The notes below the pieces were generated by a model, which saw only the letters and a list, made by a program, of their open reading frames with translations, searched no databases and was not told the origin of the DNA. A DNA stretch of 64,000 nucleotides from Mayamaea pseudoterrestris. Its lineage: Eukaryota; Bacillariophyta; Bacillariophyceae; Sellaphorales; Sellaphoraceae. This document shows positions 9,911 to 20,198 of the stretch, piece after piece. Within the stretch, counting starts at the first letter, position 1. Each line of letters opens with the position of its first letter. Position numbers and translations under genes: made by a program. The stretch is taken from NCBI GenBank assembly GCA_027923505.1, contig BROI01000004.1, positions 124,001 to 188,000 on the forward strand, read 5' to 3'.

Positions 9911-11092
9911 CTACCACGAGTCCAGCTCTGCCCAGATATCTGACTCATCCTTTTTCGGTGCGTCTGCTGCATCTGCAGAATCGTCTGTTGCATCTGCAGA
10001 AATGTCCGCCTTAGTGGTATTTGTAGCCTTTCTGTCTTCCTTCATTGCGACGTCATTCGACGACTCGTCGTCAAAAGCGCTGCTTCGAACTGGCAGAGCA
10101 GCATCCGAGTCATCATCAAGAAAAGCATCGCCATCAATCTCCATGGCACCAGTCACTGGGTTGCGCCGATGACTAAAGCGACTCTCGCCGTCACTAGATT
10201 CTGAAAAAGCATCCTTTTCAGTGACTGGAGACGGCGCTTTTGCTGCAATTTTGCGCTTCTTACTCGTTTTTGCATCCGCCTTGGGCCTTTTCTTGGGTCC
10301 CTTGGCCAAGCGCAATGCATCCTCCGTCGACAGGAGTTCATTCTCATCCAAATGTGGTTCATCATGAGCCGGCAAGCGTTTTCGCGTCTGCTTGGTTGCT
10401 TGGGCTAGCTCATCTTCCAGACGATTCATCTTATTCCGAGTAGGTTCAAGTTCACTCTCCAAACGCTTTTCATTCTCCAACGCCCGCTGCAGCTCGTCCT
10501 TGCGTCCATTGTATAGAGTCAAAAAGTTGTGAAACAGTCTAGACTTTTCCTTCTCCCATCCACCTTCTAGTGTTTCCGCAGTGGCTTTCCACGCATCGCG
10601 AGCTTGCTCGATTTTGTTCGTTTGCTTTATTTGCTCCTCCACTTGTTCCATGCAAGCCAGCAAGAGTCGAACATGCTCCGTGGAGTTTGATGAAACGCGG
10701 CGCAACTTGGTTGGCGGAAAGCAATTCTTGACCATGGAGTTTTCGTCAATCGTCCAGGCTCGTATTTCAATAGTGTCGTCGTCCATTGCTTGAATCTTGG
10801 TCTGCACGGTAGATGGCATTTCTGAATTCTGCGAAACCTTCTTGGCAGCGGCAGAAGCTTTCTTTCTGTCACTTAAAGTATCATTTGGTGCTCTGAAATA
10901 TTGCATCACTTGGGATGCAGTTTGTTTCGCAACAACGCCTTTATAAGCGCCCGTTTCATCCATGGCGCGGAGCAAGCAACTGCGGTTCGCATCGTCGTCC
11001 TGGTCGACCGCTTCCAAAACGGCCGTACGACTCGATGCAGAAGAGCCAGAAGTCCCAGCTGCAATGATTTTGACTTTGCATATATCAAGCAT
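9911..11092 (-). CDS. XRCC4-like DNA end-joining factor (probable)
   Basis: A 393-residue protein. Residues about 1-140 could be the XRCC4 head domain. A helix-rich stretch (about 140-240) aligns by eye with the XRCC4 stalk: HVRLLLACMEQVEEQIKQ, then a Trp-containing WEKEKSRLFHNFLTLYN followed by GRKDELQRAL, matching in spacing the human stalk region ending in FILVLNEKKTKIRSL. The C-terminal 150 residues are acidic and disordered with a basic nuclear-signal-like cluster (KKRPKADAKTSKKRK) and end in SDIWAELDSW. XRCC4 scaffolds DNA ligase IV in non-homologous end joining in the nucleus. The head domain is poorly conserved, so the call rests on the stalk and overall order; another SMC-like or XLF/PAXX-type coiled coil is the alternative. 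Confidence 0.58.
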   Translation of the reverse strand: MLDICKVKIIAAGTSGSSASSRTAVLEAVDQDDDANRSCLLRAMDETGAYKGVVAKQTASQVMQYFRAPNDTLSDRKKASAAAKKVSQNSEMPSTVQTKIQAMDDDTIEIRAWTIDENSMVKNCFPPTKLRRVSSNSTEHVRLLLACMEQVEEQIKQTNKIEQARDAWKATAETLEGGWEKEKSRLFHNFLTLYNGRKDELQRALENEKRLESELEPTRNKMNRLEDELAQATKQTRKRLPAHDEPHLDENELLSTEDALRLAKGPKKRPKADAKTSKKRKIAAKAPSPVTEKDAFSESSDGESRFSHRRNPVTGAMEIDGDAFLDDDSDAALPVRSSAFDDESSNDVAMKEDRKATNTTKADISADATDDSADAADAPKKDESDIWAELDSW

Positions 11093-11309
11093 ATCTAGTT
11101 TCAGGGGAGGAGCTATAGAGATGACATTCGCATCGATGGTGGATGTTGTGACGAGAAAATCAAAAGAAAATTAATTTAGTGTCTTAGCGGTACTGAAATT
11201 TAGCTACGGCAAATAAAATAATGCGCAGGACGGATTATACAGCCTACCTGTACCGTATAACACGGCGTTTATAAACAAAGCATACATGAACTATGCTGAG
11301 ACATGACAT

Positions 11310-12281
11310 TTACTTTGCTGGACGAATATGAGCAAGATTTTCAGCTTCGACAATGATTGTCCTTTCGTGCGGCATACATAATGTCGTCACTTTCCATCGT
11401 TCATTCGCTTCCTCCGCTATTAGAGTAACTAGCTGCAGATTCAGATCTGGCTCATCTTCAATACCCCGAAGCTGCATTATGTCTCCCTGGACTCGCTGAT
11501 TTGGATGACGACAAGCTCCTTTGTGCCCATGCTTCCAGGCTATGACCTGACATTCCCGCGAGCAATAATAAGCCATGTTGCACCTGCTACAAACATCCAA
11601 TCTACGCACTTCCAATTGCTCCAAGGTCTTGCCACAGGCATCACACGCCTTGCCACCAATACTTTGGATTCTTCGCATCATGTCTGGATCACTGAGTGGT
11701 ACAGAGAACAAAAACGTCTGGCCTTCAATATAGGTCCCACTCGGCATGTAGTCGCAAAGCCTTGTTGTCTGGTTTATTGTCATGTCTGCAAGTGATAGTG
11801 CCGGAAATACCGCTAGTCGAACCGTCTCCATCTCCGCCAGGTTCTCTGCACAAAACTTTCGCAAATTCAGTAAAACCGTACGAAGACACACTTCCTTACG
11901 ATCCTTTCCAATAATGCGTCTACGCAACTCTTTTCTTCCTGTAGCATCAGCTATATCAAGCGCTTGCCGTAGCACATCTGCTGCATCTTCACGATCGTGT
12001 TTCAGATTGTGAAGAACAACGGCCAATGTCAAGCCAGCATCTACGCGACAAATAGAAATCTCGCGGTCATCGTTCAAAACGTCGTGAAGATTTGCCATAT
12101 CATCTTCGTTTGGCGCAAAATAGTTTTTCGAAATCTTTTCTGAAAACCCAGAAAATATCCAGTAGCGACATGGAGCCTGTCGCGGACATTGACTAAACGA
12201 CTGCCAGTACAAGTCTGCCGCGCGACGAAAGTCGCCTCGCTCAATTGACACTCCCGCTTCTCTACTACGCCGAGAACTCAT
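11310..12281 (-). CDS. MYND zinc-finger protein
   Basis: 323 residues from the Met of MSSRRSREAG; a start 12 residues upstream is possible. The C-terminal third has a MYND finger (about 223-262) with its Cys/His series complete: CDACGKTLEQLE, DVCSRCNMAYYCSREC, WKHGHKGAC. MYND fingers bind proline-rich peptides in co-regulators and SET proteins, but no SET domain is present. The N-terminal 200 residues are alpha-helical, with TPR-like spacing (GDFRRAADLYWQSF; DAADVLRQALDIADATG), so a protein-interaction role is likely. The function beyond that is unknown. Confidence 0.8.
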   Translation of the reverse strand: MSSRRSREAGVSIERGDFRRAADLYWQSFSQCPRQAPCRYWIFSGFSEKISKNYFAPNEDDMANLHDVLNDDREISICRVDAGLTLAVVLHNLKHDREDAADVLRQALDIADATGRKELRRRIIGKDRKEVCLRTVLLNLRKFCAENLAEMETVRLAVFPALSLADMTINQTTRLCDYMPSGTYIEGQTFLFSVPLSDPDMMRRIQSIGGKACDACGKTLEQLEVRRLDVCSRCNMAYYCSRECQVIAWKHGHKGACRHPNQRVQGDIMQLRGIEDEPDLNLQLVTLIAEEANERWKVTTLCMPHERTIIVEAENLAHIRPAK

Positions 12282-12526
12282 ATTTTCTGTTGGAGATATC
12301 CAAAGGTGGCGACACAATGTTGTTAATGATGATGAGCGAAGCGAGGCTTTGCGGCTCTCGTGGATGGCGCGGATGAAGTTTTCAGCGAGCGACGACGCAA
12401 TCGAATTCCGTGGACTGTCGCTCGATACCGGTACGACTTAACGTGAAACCACAAACTCGTGTAACTCCTGCGACCATGACGACGATCACGCATTTATTTG
12501 CAGTCCAACTGGTGTAAACCCTTACC

Positions 12527-12826
12527 ATGACGGCAATACCCGAGCAAGCACAATCCAGCTCCATTACGAGCAGCAGTAGCAATAAGCTAGATCGCATCAA
12601 GTTGGAATGTTCAGCCATGATGCGCTTGCTCAAGAATTTGGAAAAGGAGGAGAAGCTGTTACAAACGCAGAACGAAATACTGGCTCGCGAGGCGCTCCTG
12701 TGCGGCTTTGAACCTCATTTACTGGAGCCTCCAGCTCCGAAACGACGAAAGAATGTACTGCAGAAGCAGAGTCTGCAGAGTAGTAATAGTGATGCTGCTG
12801 CTGCCGATGGAGGAAGTGCGGATTGA
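12527..12826 (+). CDS. Small coiled-coil protein (hypothetical)
   Basis: A 99-residue frame. A Ser-rich start is followed by one amphipathic helix (LDRIKLECSAMMRLLKNLEKEEKLLQTQNEILAREALL, described in parts: about residues 20-57) with heptad spacing, then a basic patch (APKRRKN) and a Gln/Ser/Ala-rich tail. I do not recognise the family. The helix has coding character and the opposite-strand frames here (12382-12633 and 12630-12881) do not. The basic patch could be a nuclear signal. The lack of homology evidence keeps confidence low. Confidence 0.45.
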   Translation: MTAIPEQAQSSSITSSSSNKLDRIKLECSAMMRLLKNLEKEEKLLQTQNEILAREALLCGFEPHLLEPPAPKRRKNVLQKQSLQSSNSDAAAADGGSAD

Positions 12827-13110
12827 GAATTGAGAACCATCGGCCATTATCGATCGGAGCGGCTAGACTGCTTGCTGGCAATAGATTAATAGCCCAGAGC
12901 TGCTACTATCATTAGAATCATCGAATGCATCTCTACCGCAGAAGATTGGATCATTGCACATTCGGCGAATGGCGCGAAATGCTGTTACTTACAGTTAGGT
13001 TGAATAAGCAAAACAGTGTGAATACAATTTTAGCATTCGTGTTCTCCATCTTATAATTCTATTTACAGTATAATGCCCAATACGTAAGCATTATGCATGG
13101 ACGCAAGAGT

Positions 13111-13794
13111 CTAATACGGACCAACCATCAAGTCTGCAACTTCCGAAACGTACGGCAGCTTATCCGGTCGCTTTCCTCGCAGATTGCAGTAGACTGAATA
13201 AACGACAGCCGACATGTACGCATACCAAACGAAATTGCTGCACGGTTCGGAAAGGTAGCGAGGCACTGGATCGTCAATAAAGCTTTCGCGAATGAGCTCT
13301 GGTACAATGAGCAAGGCGTCCAGCAAGGCAGCCTGCTGCGCCGAGAATCGAACGTTGCGATCCATTTCCGTGTTGAAGCGCGTTCCCAATGTCAATGCGA
13401 TAAAGAAAAAAATGCTGAAAAAGGGTATCTTGTCATGCATTTGAACCAGTGGGCCAAGAATAAAGTCTGAAATGTCGCCAAGGATTGGTATTCGACCGTA
13501 AATGTACTGGCCAAAGACGTCTCCATCAATCAGAGGCAATAGATACGGAACGCAAGCTTTGATTCGATTGGACCCTCGCAGTTCCTCGTCCTGGCCCCAT
13601 ACGAACAGCTTTGTCGTCGGCCGTCGTGCACATGCACGGTGGCAGCAGCTGTCATTGGCAGCTTGATTTGGATGTAAAAGAGCCTTTCGATGCGGCGTCA
13701 GAGAGGATTCTCTCGTTATTGTAAAGGCCACGCAGGACAGCGGAGCAAAACATGCGAGTAGTATGCAGGCCAAAGCGTATCGTCTCGTCCGCAT
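13111..13794 (-). CDS. TIC20: Tic20-like plastid protein-import channel subunit
   Basis: 227 residues from MRTRRYALACILL. The N-terminus is a hydrophobic signal peptide ending in LSCVAFTI, with Phe at the predicted +1 site, as in bipartite presequences of secondary plastids; a basic, Ser/His-rich transit-like region follows. The mature part has four membrane segments and the Tic20/Ycf60 order of motifs: CVPYLLPLIDGDVFGQYI, then a Pro-rich turn (RIPILGDISDFILGP), IPFFSIFFFIALTLGT, RNVRFSAQQAALLDALLIVP, and a final helix. Tic20 is a channel-forming subunit of the inner plastid envelope translocon. A longer frame starts 31 residues upstream but would bury the signal peptide. The spacer of about 250 bp to the CRAL-TRIO gene holds both promoters. 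Confidence 0.85.
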   Translation of the reverse strand: MRTRRYALACILLACFAPLSCVAFTITRESSLTPHRKALLHPNQAANDSCCHRACARRPTTKLFVWGQDEELRGSNRIKACVPYLLPLIDGDVFGQYIYGRIPILGDISDFILGPLVQMHDKIPFFSIFFFIALTLGTRFNTEMDRNVRFSAQQAALLDALLIVPELIRESFIDDPVPRYLSEPCSNFVWYAYMSAVVYSVYCNLRGKRPDKLPYVSEVADLMVGPY

Positions 13795-14047
13795 GGTTGG
13801 CAAAAGTTCAACTTGTGTGAGATTTTCATGGTCGAATTTCGACGAGGCTGTTTCGCGCTGAGGAACTTTGCCTGCGACGTCACACAAACCGAAACTGGAG
13901 TACGACTCAAAGAGCAGTCAAGTTGAAGTTGGGCGTCACGCACTTGACGCTCGCTCATTCTTTCCATCGAAGCATTGGGATTCATCGAAAGCAATCCGTC
14001 GCCCTCACATCATTGAAAGTTGATCCACTATCATACAGAGCCGAACC

Positions 14048-15282
14048 ATGAAGCTAACAAAAGGGACGGGAATGACCCGTGAGGAGATACAGACGATATT
14101 GGACGCGGAAATACCTTACGCTGACGAGAATCAGCCAGAAGCTGCCGAGGTTCGTCGGCCATTGGCTTTGGCTTGAAATAATAGATTCGATGGGTTGCAG
14201 GATTTGTGATACTGACACTGTCTAAAATTTTTCACACCACAGCAACTACTTACAATACTATCGGAAGAGCAAGTGGAGTTTGCCGCTCAAAGCTCCACTG
14301 CCTATTGGCTGGCGACGCTGTCCGACAAGCCTCCAACCGACGAGGAGCGACACCGCATGGCTTTGCGCGAAGCACGTCGCTACCTTTCGTACCATGAAGT
14401 GAAGGAGGAAATGCTAAAAAAGGCATGTGATTCTCGCAAGGTACGCACATATATTGATATTTAAGCTGCTTTCGCGCTGAAAAAATGTTGATTTGCTAAC
14501 TTTCAATTTTTTTCGTCACACTTTAGGATCGCCGCATCGACTTGATGCGAAGTTGTTTCATGGAAGGCGTCGAATACGAAAACGACGAAGACTCCAAAGA
14601 GGCAGAGCGGATACGTGACACCATTTTGAATGAACTGAAACGGCAACCTGTGTACGCCAGAGGAACAGACAAGGAGGGGCGCGCCATTTTGATCGTTGGA
14701 TCAAGGACGGAGGGTGTTGAAAATGACGAAGACTTTATCATGACACAGCTTTACAATGTGGAACGAGCAATCGCCGCATCCGAATACACGTCAAATGGTC
14801 TTCAGGAGATGATATGCGTCGTATTTGACTTTGCTGACCTCAAGCACAGCATGGCGCCATCCATTAGCCTCGTCAAGGATTTAGTTGGCGAGTTGGAGGC
14901 ATGCTATTGTGATCGACTTGATACTCTGTTCATTGTCGACCCTCCTTTCTGGATGCGGACAATATGGGGCGCGGTGAAGCCATTTCTTCACCCCGATACT
15001 CAAAAGAAGATAATCATGGCCAAGGGCGACAAGGAAAAGTCTGCGACGGTTGGGGAACTCGTCGAGGAAGACCAAGCAATGCCATTTTTGCTGCCAGAGG
15101 GAGAGTTGTCGGAAGAGGTTAGTGTGGAACGATTTACAAAGGATATTCCATTTTATTGCTTGTACGAAGAAGATTCAGCAGGGAAGGCTGACGCTGACGA
15201 CGAGGAACCAGAGACGACGACAGGCCCAGTTCTAATTAGTCATGCGTCGGAGTCGCGGCTTCATTGTCAGGGGACCTTCTAA
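14048..15282 (+). CDS. CRAL-TRIO (Sec14-like) lipid-binding protein
   Basis: Three exons, 14048-14149, 14243-14440 and 14527-15282, with phase-0 introns of 93 and 86 nt, give 351 residues. Residues about 120-320 fit the CRAL-TRIO fold: VYARGTDKEGRAILIVGSRT, an acidic loop, MICVVFDFADLKHS, then CDRLDTLFIVDPPFWMRTIW and KPFLHPDTQKKI, the last two being the signature of the lipid-pocket gate. The N-terminal region is helical and charged like the CRAL-TRIO-N segment. Such proteins carry or present phosphatidylinositol or other hydrophobic ligands to membranes. The first exon starts at the Met in ACCATGAAGC. The C-terminus after the domain is acidic and short. Confidence 0.85.
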
Positions 15283-15572
15283 TCTGCACTTGACGTTCGC
15301 AGGTAGCGCTATAACAAGGATGTTGGCATGTACGTTGGTCAATTCCCACTGTGCTGTACGATTGGAAATTGTGTATGCCTGCAAAACAAAAAAAAACACC
15401 TCGGTTTTTGCCAAAGCGCTGGCCTTAATGTCATAATGTAACTTTCAAAATCTATTAAGCAGTGATAGAAAATTTGAAACCGTTAATTTACAACGCAGAA
15501 GTGCCAGTTTAACGTCTCCCCGCATGCGTTTTTAATTGCGAAATTCAGGAGTCGGCAAGGCGGCACTAACCT

Positions 15573-17318
15573 TTACGTGATTGTAAACTCACTTCGACCT
15601 TCGCCATCTTGTTCAATACCAACAGATGTATCTGTATGTGCTTGGTCCTCATCAAGCGGCATATATTGCTATTTCATTGGAGAACCGAGGAGTTAGTGAG
15701 CTTAACGGTACTGCAATACCAAGATCTGACCCAAATGCTTATTACTTACCGCAAGAATGCCCCTCACTTGTTCTCGCATTACTCGTTGCTGTCTCCTATG
15801 CTGTATGTAACCTGTAACTGCAGCGAGGACAGTCAACACCAGTAGTGTACCAGCAAACGTAGTTGATGATACTCCATCGACTGATGCAGCTTGCGAAAAT
15901 CCAGATAAGCATGAACCATGCTTGACGCAAGCGGAGACGTCGTTGCACATGGCACACTTGTCGCAAATTGGAGGTTCCGAGCCTCGCGAATAACCAGAAC
16001 ATATGGCTTTTAACGCCGTGGCCAAGGAGAGCTCTCCGCGAATCGGCGCTCCGTTGACAATGAGACTTGGGATGAGTATTATACCAGACTTCTCCTTGTC
16101 GGCGAGCTGCTGGTCTAATATCTTGTTTGCAACGTCACCTTCCAGACCGCCCGAATCTGCCATGCAGCTTTCGATCAAGCTACTGTCGACACTGGCGCGA
16201 GTCATTGCATTCTTGATGCAGGTCTCGTCTTTGAACAATAATTCATTTTCGGGATCGTAGCAGCGCGATAAAAACTCCTCAATGTAACTCCAGTATTCTT
16301 TGCCAACACCATTGTTTTCGCCATATACTTGCCAGACGCAAAGACGACGAAGGCTCTCCGTAACCACATCCGCTCCCGAGAGGCCTTCATCCAAATCATC
16401 GTCGGGGTCTACGGCACAGTATCTCCCACTATTAGTACATAGATTGTAGCATTCGTCTTCACCATTTTGACTGCAGCCAGCCTTCATTCCATCGTAAATG
16501 TACATTTTCGGAGAGAAATGAGCCTTGTCGCCCAACGCCACGGCTGCAGCCTTGAAATTCCGTTCAATGGGCATGCTGACAGGATCCACTGGCGTTGACC
16601 ACAAGTCATACGTTACGCTGTCCTGATTCGTCGGAACAGCAAATGCCATTTCCACTCGAACCTGCTTGTTATCTTTCAGCGTGTGCTTGATCACATCCGC
16701 ATCCTGTTTGAACACCAGAAACGTCGGAATCGAAATATCATTCCCAGATCCATCATCCGCCATGATTGGTTCCTGGTTCTCGCACGAGGCACCCTCCTCA
16801 TTGTCGCAGGTATCCTGATTGACGCAGAGGCAGGTGTTGTCGGCAATCAACACGGCCGTGGCACCCGCTCGCTGCGCGTTGCGCACCTTTGCGACAAAGG
16901 TGCAGTCGCCGCGGTCAATCATCAAAACAAAGGGTGACTGCCACGGAAGCATTTCGTCATTCTTCGTTTCGCGTTCTGGATATCCTCGGTGTGGGTCAGC
17001 GGTTGTGCAGAGCGATTGGTCAGTGTAGTATAGTTGCGCCTGAATGGAACCGCCATATGGTGGAGTGCCGAATAATGCATCGCGGTGATCGTAGCCGTTT
17101 GTTTTATAGAGTGATTTGGGAATCTGATAATCATAGAATAGCAAAAATGAGCGTCAAACATTGAAATCTACGAGTAGTCGTGCCTGTGCATATGACGGAA
17201 CGATTGCAGAGACTGCGACGGAACTTACGTGAATCTGCAGCTTGCTGGTGCCCACGGGAACTGACCCCGAGACTCCCGACCACGCAAATATCAGTATGAG
17301 CAACTCAAGTGACTTCAT
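15573..17318 (-). CDS. VSR: Vacuolar sorting receptor (VSR/BP-80 family)
   Basis: Three exons on the minus strand (17318-17229, 17123-15750, 15668-15573) with phase-0 introns of 105 and 81 nt give 519 residues. Order: signal peptide (MKSLELLILIFAWSGVSGS), a protease-associated domain (from TPPYGGSIQAQLYY; FVLMIDRGDCTFVAKVRNAQ), the central Cys-rich thioredoxin-like VSR region (DGMKAGCS, WSYIEEFLSRC, IPSLIVNGAPIRG), a Cys-rich EGF-like stretch (CDKCAMCNDVSACVKHGSC), one membrane helix (about 445-465) and a cytosolic tail. The last exon supplies QYMPLDEDQ, so the tail carries the YMPL Tyr-based sorting signal known from plant VSRs. Without that exon the frame runs into an unrelated end. These receptors carry soluble cargo from the Golgi/TGN towards vacuoles. 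Confidence 0.92.
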
Positions 17319-17732
17319 TCTTGCTCGCTGTCGGTGTACAAATAATGGTGGCTCCAACAGGCCGCGAGCCAATTTCGAAATTGTGGTCGCTGGATCTTCG
17401 GCCTTGCGAATGCGCGCCGTCGCGGCGCGAGCTAACAGCCTGTCCGTCTGACCCACCGCATTTCGCCTTGCATACATCGCTACGGTGTTTATGTTCTACG
17501 ATCTACGATATTGCATTTCATTTTCTGACAAGCGGTAACTGGTGTAGAAGTGCAAAGACGTGACAACATTTAGTATAAACAAGAACTACATGTACTCGAA
17601 AATAGCAGGGACCGATGCACTCGCTCTCGCGAGGCCGAACAAGTATGAGTACCGACCATAAACTCGGTTTCTCAAACCAAGATCCAAGGAAATAGCAAAT
17701 GCCGCGACCAATTGAGTTCCAGAGCAATATCT
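17319..17732. other. Intergenic region between VSR and HSF genes
   Basis: 414 bp between the start of the sorting receptor and the stop of the heat shock factor, both on the minus strand. It should hold the receptor's promoter and the HSF 3' UTR. Open frames on both strands are short and have no family resemblance. No RNA gene or repeat seen. Confidence 0.55.
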
Positions 17733-19714
17733 TCACTCCTCCATTGCAGCATTCTCGCCAGGCACGCGCATTGAGCTATCCGAGACAACCTGCGCGACAA
17801 TCGCTTCCGCCTGCGCATTACCCGGCTGCAGCACTGGCGCCGGCGCCATCATACTATTACCACCGCCATCTTGTTGCGTTCCCGCAGTTTCAACAGATGG
17901 ACCACTAGCATTCTCATTGCCCAGCATAATCATGGAGAACAGCTTGTCGTCCCACGAAGACTTCATCACAACACCAGACGCCGTCGACTCGATTGATTGA
18001 CCGCGCGACAAACCAGACAAGCCTCGCGAAAGTGCGGAAATGCCTCGCAGCGAGCTAAAGCGGTTGATGCCACCGGGTGGGAAAATGGTCGCGACTGGCA
18101 GCGACTTTTGCTTTGGATGCGGAGGAAGAGTGGCGCCGGCTCCACCACCACCGCTTCCTTGATCCTGCTTGCTCTCATTCTGTGTTGGCTGCTGAAAACT
18201 TGCAATGGAATTAAGGCCAATCGAGGCCGTACGACCGTTGAAGGCAAACATGTCGGGCTCCCATGGTTGCTGCTGAGTGAGTAGCTGCAGCTGCTGAGAC
18301 GAAATCGAGGCTTGATGTTGCAGCGGCTGCTGGACTGGCAGGGGCAAATGTCCACCAGTGGTCGATTGATTACTACTGGACGTGGTCCCAACCGACGTTT
18401 GACTCTGAAGCTGCGTGCCAGGATGGTGCTGATGTTGTTGTTGCTGCTGCATCGCCAGCATCATTTGCTCCATGCGAGCAAGCATATCCATCTCCAAGCG
18501 ACGCATTCGGTCTTCAAATGAACCACTCATTTCCGTAAGTTGATCTTCAAGCGCATTCACTTGCTCCTTGAGCTGCTGAATCTCCCGACTTTGGTCTTGC
18601 CCAGTCCCAGTTCCACCGCCACGAGTGGATCGCTGAATCTTCTTCAACAAGTCACATCGGCCTCGCTTAAAGTTTTCGTTGTAAAACGTTATATGCTTGG
18701 CAGATCCAGCGTCAAAGTCGCTGTTCTTGATCGGTTTCGACTGCATTTTCCTAAAGCTAAAATATATCAATAGGGCACGCGCGTGAGCAATGAATGAGCA
18801 ATGTCATGTACTTGGATAATACGAAATTTCCACACAACATACCCGTAAAAGTTTAGCTGACGTGCAAAGCTAGAAAACTTGTTGTGATCAAAATATTGCG
18901 GGATAACTTGACCGGCAAAGGTATCGGCGTCCTTGACTGTAAAAGTTTCGCCATCCTCGGACCTGAATTGATCGTCGAGAAGGACGTTTGTTAGCAAAGA
19001 ACGAAGCAGCTTTCAAGCAAGCGCAGAACATTAACGAAGAGCATGGTCCGGTTAGATCGCAAGACGATAAATTTGAGCCCAAAAAATAGTAAAAGGAATG
19101 TCGCCAAATTCGAGCAAAGCTTTGGTCGGCCGTCAAAAGCTCCAGCCCTAACACATTAGGGTTTTGTTCTTGGAAGCTCCAGAAATCGCGTATCACTCAC
19201 TGCGCCTGCAAGACGAATCTTGCATACAGTATCCCTAATGAAAGCAATCGTGCATTTGGCCGACACGACCATGACAACTGGAGGTCGACTTACCATGAGC
19301 AGATCGTTGGATCGCAGCTATCAATCATCTTGTATGTCTCTAAAAAACAAAGTGACGACGGTGTGCGTTAGTAACGGCGCTCGTTTTCCGCTTTTACGCC
19401 AAATGTCGCCGCATAACATTGTTTAACAGTCGATGACGCCAACGCGAAGCAACAAGCTGCATGCATTGTATCCACTTACTCTTGAGAAACAGTGGAATAG
19501 TGGTAGCTCCTTTGCAACTTGATGTCTGTGTCGTCTTGCCGTCTGCTGACAGTTCATCCAAATCTTCCAAAAGAAGCTGAGGCTGATTGGCATTGTTGTA
19601 ATTCTGCGAGGTTGAAACGGTGCCACCTCCACTGCGCATGCGACGGCGCTTCGTTCCAATTGGTCCCGGAAAGTTGATCTTTACCGAAGGAGGAAAGCCT
19701 GATGATGTAGTCAT
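17733..19714 (-). CDS. HSF: Heat shock transcription factor
   Basis: Four exons (19714-19480, 19339-19294, 18962-18843, 18756-17733) with introns of 140, 331 and 86 nt give 474 residues. The DNA-binding domain (about 70-170) is assembled across all four: IPLFLKKTYKMID, then ICSWSEDGETF, IPQYFDHNKFSSFARQLNFYG and FRKMQSKP, ending with FYNENFKRGRCDLLKKI. That is the HSF winged helix, including the recognition helix and the FARQLNFYGFRK signature. A coiled coil follows (QQLKEQVNALEDQL, about 205-245) for oligomerisation, then a Gln/Ser/Gly-rich tail, probably activating. HSFs bind nGAAn repeats and are expanded in diatoms. All junctions are GT-AG and keep frame through phase 1, 2 and 2 introns. 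Confidence 0.92.
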
Positions 19715-20198
19715 ATCGTTTTACTTTGTTTATGCTTGCTACGAGCAAATTAGTAGATGCAGTTCGTGTTTTGACTTCGCTGGTTTCTGGTTTTGTGTGA
19801 GGGTTGAGGGTGACGGAGCGAGTAACTCTAACCTTAATATAGTTGCTTTGACGGCCTAACTGTCTGACAGCCTTAATATTATCAAAAATGGAATAGCGAC
19901 TTTTTCTATTATATTAGCCGAGGGTGATCAAGACCATATCAAATGTTACGAGTATTGTACTACGTTAATGCGGTAAGAGCACTGGCCGATATTCGTCGCG
20001 TCGCTGTCAATGCACGTAGGTACAGCGAGTAATTTCCGCCTCCCAGTGCGACGGTTCGCAAAAGCAGAAGGCAGTTTCGCCGTCTTTTTAGTGCCGGTGC
20101 GTCGAAGCGCGTGTTCGCGTCGCGATCGATGCCGGCTGCCGCAATCCCCCACACAATCCAGTCGAGCAGCAAGACAAGCAGCAACAAACAAGATAACC
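19715..20198. other. Divergent promoter region, HSF and HMG genes
   Basis: 484 bp between the starts of the HSF gene (minus) and the HMG-box gene (plus). I looked for clustered nGAAn/nTTCn heat shock elements that would suggest autoregulation and saw no convincing array. The frames across 19946-20355 on the minus strand are arginine- and leucine-rich shadows. Confidence 0.5.
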
